Shown here: in pieces, positions 60,414 through 64,000 of the stretch
Position numbering within the stretch: the stretch's first letter is position 1
Layout of the letters: each line of letters begins with the position of its first letter
Origin: Burkholderia sp. Ac-20365
GTDB lineage: Bacteria > Pseudomonadota > Gammaproteobacteria > Burkholderiales > Burkholderiaceae
Reading direction: 5' to 3'
Assembly (NCBI RefSeq): GCF_017104715.1
Contig: NZ_JAAGPI010000002.1
Span: forward strand, 434,001 to 498,000
Length of the DNA: 64,000 bases
Made by a program: the position numbers and the translations under genes
The notes under the pieces: generated by a model
Databases searched by the model: none
What the model was told of the DNA's origin: nothing
What the model saw: only the letters and a program-made list of their open reading frames with translations

Positions 60414-62783
60414 ATGCCGCCTAGACAGCTTTTCCCAACCACTCCCTCCTCTGGCGCACTGCCGCGCAGAAGGCGGCTCGCAGCGGCGCTGGTCGCCGTG
60501 CCGGGTCTGCTGCCCGCGCTGTCGCACGCGCAGCTGGCGGGGGAGGCGGCGCAGGCGCAGCCGATAGACGCGCCGTGGGGCCTGCGGCTGGCCCCACAAC
60601 TCGAAGAACATCCGATACCCAACGGCCAGAGCCCCGCCACTTTCGTGCTGGGCGACTCGACGACAGGCACGGCCGACCAGGACATCGCCGCCAAAGGTTC
60701 GGCGGAAGTCCGCCGCGGCACCTCGTCGCTCAAGGCCGACGCGCTTCATTACGATCAGGATACGGACATGGCCGATGCGTACGGCAATGTCCATCTGTCG
60801 GGCAACGGCGCCACGTTCGTGGGCCCCGAAGCGCACATGAAGATCGAGTCGAGCGAAGGCTTCATGACCACGCCCAAGTACCACTTCACGGTGACGGGCG
60901 GCTCGGGCAGCGCGGAGCGCGTCGATCTGCTCGACAACGAGCGCTCGGTGTTCACGCGCGGCACGTATACCGCGTGTCAGTGCTCGGAAGACCCGGCGTG
61001 GTACATCAAGGGCAGCGAGTTCGATTTCGACACGGGCGCCGACGACGGCGTCGCGCACAACGGCGTGCTGTTCTTCCAGGGCGTGCCTGTGTTCGCGAGC
61101 CCGTGGCTGTCGTTCCCGCTGTCGGGCGCGCGGCGCAGCGGCTTGCTGCCGCCCACGGCGTCGCTCAGCTCGACCAATGGTTTCGAGCTGTCGCTGCCGT
61201 ATTACTTCAACATCGCGCCGAACCGCGATCTGATGTTGACGCCGCGCATTCTGTCCAAGCGCGGCGTGCAGTTGCAGGCGAACTTCCGTTATCTGTCGCC
61301 AACGTACAGCGGCTCGATCACGGGTGAATATCTGCCCGACGACAAGATCACGCACACGAACCGCTACGCGTTGTACATCCAGCACAGCCAGAACTTCGGT
61401 TCGGGTTTCGGCGGATACATCTACTACAACAAGGTCTCGGACAACACGTATCCGGAAGACCTGTCGTCGTCGACGAACCAGTTCCTGAACGGCACGCAGC
61501 TGCTGTACCAGCAGGAAGCGGGTCTCACGTACAACAACGGTCCGTGGTCCGTGCTCGCGCGCGAGCAGCACTGGCAGACGCTGACGCCGTCCACCGCCCC
61601 GTACGGCCGCGAGCCGCAGTTGAACGTGAAGTACGCGAAGTACAACGTCGGCGGCTTCGACTTCGGCGCGGAAGCGGACTACTCGCGCTTTCGCATCACG
61701 ACGGCGGACGCGACGGAAGGCGATCGCGTCGTCTTCAATCCGTACCTGTCGTACTCCGTCGTCGGTCCGGGTTACTTCGTCACGCCGAAGGTGCAATGGC
61801 ACTTCGCGTCGTACGACCTGAGCAACATCGGCACGGGTGCGCCCGCGAACCAGCCGAAGAATTTTACGGAGTCGGTGCCGACCTTTACGTTCGACACGGG
61901 CCTGGTCTTCGACCGCTCGGTGCGCCTGTTCGGGCAGGACTTCATCCAGACGCTCGAACCGCGTCTGTACTACGTCTACACGCCGTATCGGAACCAGAGC
62001 TTCGCGCCGCTGTTCGACACGGCCGAATCGGACTTCGGCCTCGCGGAAATCTTCACGCCGAATACGTTCGTCGGTAACGACCGCATCGCCGATGCGAACC
62101 GTCTGACGGCCGCCATCACGACGCGTTTCCTGAACCCGGCGACGGGCGACGAGCGCGCGCGCTTCGTGATCGCGCAGCAATACTATTTCCGCGATCAGCG
62201 CGTCACGCTGGACCAGACGGCGCAGGCTTCGGAACAGGCGACACACTCGGACCTGATTCTCGGCGCGTCGCTGAAGCTCGGGGCCGGTTTCGCGTCGGAA
62301 ACGGCGTTCCAATATAATGCGGACAACAATCAGCTGGTGAAAACCAGTGTCGGCTTCGGGTACAGCCCGGAATCCGGCAAGGTCATCAACCTCGGATACC
62401 GTTACACGCGCGCCAACACGACGCTCGACAACCAGCCGATCAACCAGTTGCTGATCTCGGGCCAATGGCCGCTGATGCACCGGGTGTTCGGCGTCGGCCG
62501 CATCAACTATGACCTGAAGGGACATCGCGCCGTCGATGCCCTCCTCGGCGTGCAATACGACGCGGATTGCTGGACGCTTGGCGTCGGTTTCCAGCGCTAT
62601 GCAAACGGGATCAACTCGACGGGCAGCCAGACGGCCGGCACGCGGGTGCTGGCGCAGCTGACGTTCAAGGGCCTGTCGAGCGTCGACAACGGCCTGATGA
62701 ACGCGTTCCGCGCGAGCGTGGCGGGCTATCAGCCGCCGCCGCCGCCGCCGCCGCCCGAGTCGCAGTTCAACAACTACGAATGA
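60414..62783 (+). CDS. lptD: LptD, LPS-assembly outer-membrane protein
   Basis: A 789-aa outer-membrane beta-barrel that, with LptE, inserts lipopolysaccharide into the outer leaflet. Signal peptide about 1-39 (ending SHAQ); periplasmic OstA/LptA-like domain about 80-235 ([20 protein letters not shown]); then the C-terminal barrel. Cysteines at 188 and 190 (ACQCSED) and 719 (DADCWTLG) are positioned for the plug/barrel disulfides; E. coli has four. The C-terminus carries an eight-proline run, which is unusual. surA follows on the same strand, the standard order. Confidence 0.94.
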   Translation: MPPRQLFPTTPSSGALPRRRRLAAALVAVPGLLPALSHAQLAGEAAQAQPIDAPWGLRLAPQLEEHPIPNGQSPATFVLGDSTTGTADQDIAAKGSAEVRRGTSSLKADALHYDQDTDMADAYGNVHLSGNGATFVGPEAHMKIESSEGFMTTPKYHFTVTGGSGSAERVDLLDNERSVFTRGTYTACQCSEDPAWYIKGSEFDFDTGADDGVAHNGVLFFQGVPVFASPWLSFPLSGARRSGLLPPTASLSSTNGFELSLPYYFNIAPNRDLMLTPRILSKRGVQLQANFRYLSPTYSGSITGEYLPDDKITHTNRYALYIQHSQNFGSGFGGYIYYNKVSDNTYPEDLSSSTNQFLNGTQLLYQQEAGLTYNNGPWSVLAREQHWQTLTPSTAPYGREPQLNVKYAKYNVGGFDFGAEADYSRFRITTADATEGDRVVFNPYLSYSVVGPGYFVTPKVQWHFASYDLSNIGTGAPANQPKNFTESVPTFTFDTGLVFDRSVRLFGQDFIQTLEPRLYYVYTPYRNQSFAPLFDTAESDFGLAEIFTPNTFVGNDRIADANRLTAAITTRFLNPATGDERARFVIAQQYYFRDQRVTLDQTAQASEQATHSDLILGASLKLGAGFASETAFQYNADNNQLVKTSVGFGYSPESGKVINLGYRYTRANTTLDNQPINQLLISGQWPLMHRVFGVGRINYDLKGHRAVDALLGVQYDADCWTLGVGFQRYANGINSTGSQTAGTRVLAQLTFKGLSSVDNGLMNAFRASVAGYQPPPPPPPPESQFNNYE

Positions 62784-62892
62784 CGGGGTCGACCATGACG
62801 GGGTTATGCATGACAGACCTGTGCTGCGTCGTTCGCGCAACGGAAAAGACGGGCCGAGCGTGCCCGACATCACTGGAGTATCTGTGGCAATC

Positions 62893-64000
62893 ATGAAAAA
62901 GCTTCGCCTGGCAACGTTCGCGACCGGCTTCGCTGCGGCCGCTTCCATTCTTCTGGCCGCCTCCGCGCACGCACAGGCACTGGGCGGCGACAGCAATGCC
63001 CAGACGGTCGACACGATCGCGGCGGTCGTCAACAACGGCGTCATCACGCAGCGCGAACTGGACATGCGCGTCGGCCTCATCACGAAGCGGCTGAACCAGC
63101 AGCACGCGCCGATTCCGCCCGCTGACCAGCTGCGCCAGCAGGTGCTCAACCAGATGGTGCTGGAGCGCATCCAGCTGCAGAAGGCGCGCGAAGACGGCAT
63201 CAACGTCGACGACGCGCAGGTTCAGCGCACGCTCGAGCGTCTCGCGCAAGCCAACAACATGACGCTCGAGATGTACCGCGCGCGCATCGAGGCGCAAGGC
63301 GTGCCCTGGACCACCTTCACGGGCGACGCGAAGACGGAGCTGATCCTGTCGCGTCTGCGCGAGAAGGAAGTGGACAGCAAGGTGACCGTGTCGGACGCGG
63401 AAGTGGCGAACTACATTGCGAGCCAGCGCGGGCCGACGGCCGGTCTGACGAGCGATCTGCACATGGAACACATTTTCCTGAAGGCGCCGCTCAACGCATC
63501 GCAGACGGACATCGAGGCGGCTCAGGCGAAGGCGAATTCGCTGCTGCAGGAAGCGCTGAAGGGCGGCAACTTCGAGAAGCTCGCGAAGGCCAACTCGCAG
63601 GCGCCGGATGCGTCGAAGGGTGGCGACATGGGCTTCCAGTCGCCGTCGAAGCTGCCTGCTGAGTTCGCGACGGCGGCGTCGACGCTGCGTCCGGGCCAGG
63701 TCAATCCGAGCGTGATCCGCACCAGTGACGGCTTCGAGATCGTGCGTCTGGTCGAGCGCCGTTCGGGCCAGGGCGCGACCTCTGCTGACTCCACCAAGCT
63801 CACGCAGACACACGTGCGCCACATTCTGCTGCGTGTCGGCGATGGTCTGTCGGAACCGCAGGCGCGCCAGAAGCTGCTGGAAATTCGCCACGACATCGAA
63901 ACGGGCCAGGGCGACTTCGACAAGTTCGCGCGCACCTATTCGCAGGACGGCTCGGCGTCGCAAGGCGGCGATCTCGGCTGGATCAGCCCGGGCGAAACGG
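62893..64000 (+). CDS. surA: SurA, periplasmic chaperone / peptidyl-prolyl isomerase (partial)
   Basis: The N-terminal 369 residues of SurA, which escorts outer-membrane proteins including LptD. Visible parts are a signal peptide (about 1-28), the SurA N-terminal domain ([19 protein letters not shown]), the first parvulin domain (about 190-290; [29 protein letters not shown]) and the start of the second ([27 protein letters not shown]). The frame is open at base 64000. ATG 62893 is used; an in-frame GTG at 62884 has a better-spaced GGAG (62875-62878) and may be the true start. Confidence 0.93.
   Translation, partial: MKKLRLATFATGFAAAASILLAASAHAQALGGDSNAQTVDTIAAVVNNGVITQRELDMRVGLITKRLNQQHAPIPPADQLRQQVLNQMVLERIQLQKAREDGINVDDAQVQRTLERLAQANNMTLEMYRARIEAQGVPWTTFTGDAKTELILSRLREKEVDSKVTVSDAEVANYIASQRGPTAGLTSDLHMEHIFLKAPLNASQTDIEAAQAKANSLLQEALKGGNFEKLAKANSQAPDASKGGDMGFQSPSKLPAEFATAASTLRPGQVNPSVIRTSDGFEIVRLVERRSGQGATSADSTKLTQTHVRHILLRVGDGLSEPQARQKLLEIRHDIETGQGDFDKFARTYSQDGSASQGGDLGWISPGET

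Noticed and set aside
60183..63203. A 1,006-aa open frame on the minus strand opposite lptD
   Set aside because: It is antisense to lptD and surA, extremely Arg-rich, and has no domain or start context.
1..64000. CRISPR arrays, tRNA or rRNA genes, insertion-sequence transposases, prophage genes
   Set aside because: None was recognised. The only multi-copy units are the three composite repeats, whose spacing and form do not fit CRISPR.

Overview
The window looks like part of a Burkholderiaceae chromosome, most like Paraburkholderia, Caballeronia or Burkholderia. The reasons are high GC, strong third-position GC bias, the ubiE-TIM44-ubiJ-ubiB block, the DUF3683 FAD/Fe-S giant protein, the AmgK-MurU recycling pair beside lptD-surA, and protein sequences typical of that family. 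This is recognition from sequence; no search was run. No rRNA, tRNA, CRISPR array or transposase gene was seen.

Layout. 1-2.8 kb: a leftward respiratory operon (diheme cytochrome c, triheme cytochrome c, oxidase subunit IIa, subunit II cut by the window edge) with the subunit order of ba3-type oxidases. 3.2-5.5 kb: a divergent LysR/MFS pair. 5.6-13.8 kb: an AT-rich spacer, three tandem RcsB-like response regulators, an AqpZ-like channel and a 1,487-aa BvgS/EvgS-type hybrid kinase (two Venus-flytrap domains, PAS, kinase, degenerate REC, REC, HPt). This looks like a branched phosphorelay with one sensor and several outputs. 14-18.6 kb: CHRD protein, HSL-type hydrolase, EcsC-like protein, and a DHA2 efflux pump with its MarR regulator and a palindromic operator candidate. 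18.6-22.9 kb: a D-amino-acid locus, with a DSD1-like PLP deaminase divergent from an RpiR regulator, an N-acyl-D-amino-acid deacylase and a RidA protein. 23.6-26.9 kb: queF, a 5'-nucleotidase and ilvA. 27.5-42.2 kb: mostly housekeeping genes, including the DUF3683 fusion oxidoreductase, HIT, DUF971, ubiE, TIM44-like, ubiJ, ubiB, a TPMT-like methyltransferase, a FmdB zinc ribbon, DUF502, aspS, nudB and clsB. 42.4-50.3 kb: a beta-oxidation cluster (TetR regulator with a PsrA/FadR-like operator candidate, acyl-CoA dehydrogenase, hydroxyacyl-CoA dehydrogenase/hydratase, thiolase, enoyl-CoA hydratase). 50.3-55 kb: fdhD, a nitrate-reductase-associated protein and a PAS/LOV-like/GGDEF/EAL protein. 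55-64 kb: a YciA-like thioesterase, an Atm1-like ABC exporter, murU and amgK, divergent from lptD and a truncated surA.

Three related ~665-bp elements (22.9, 48.8 and 57.7 kb) lie between genes. Each has a 575-579-bp core bounded by 20-bp inverted repeats, a long palindrome inside each end and a third, internal inverted repeat. No protein they might encode is credible. With the three-regulator phosphorelay, they are the strongest candidates for something little described.
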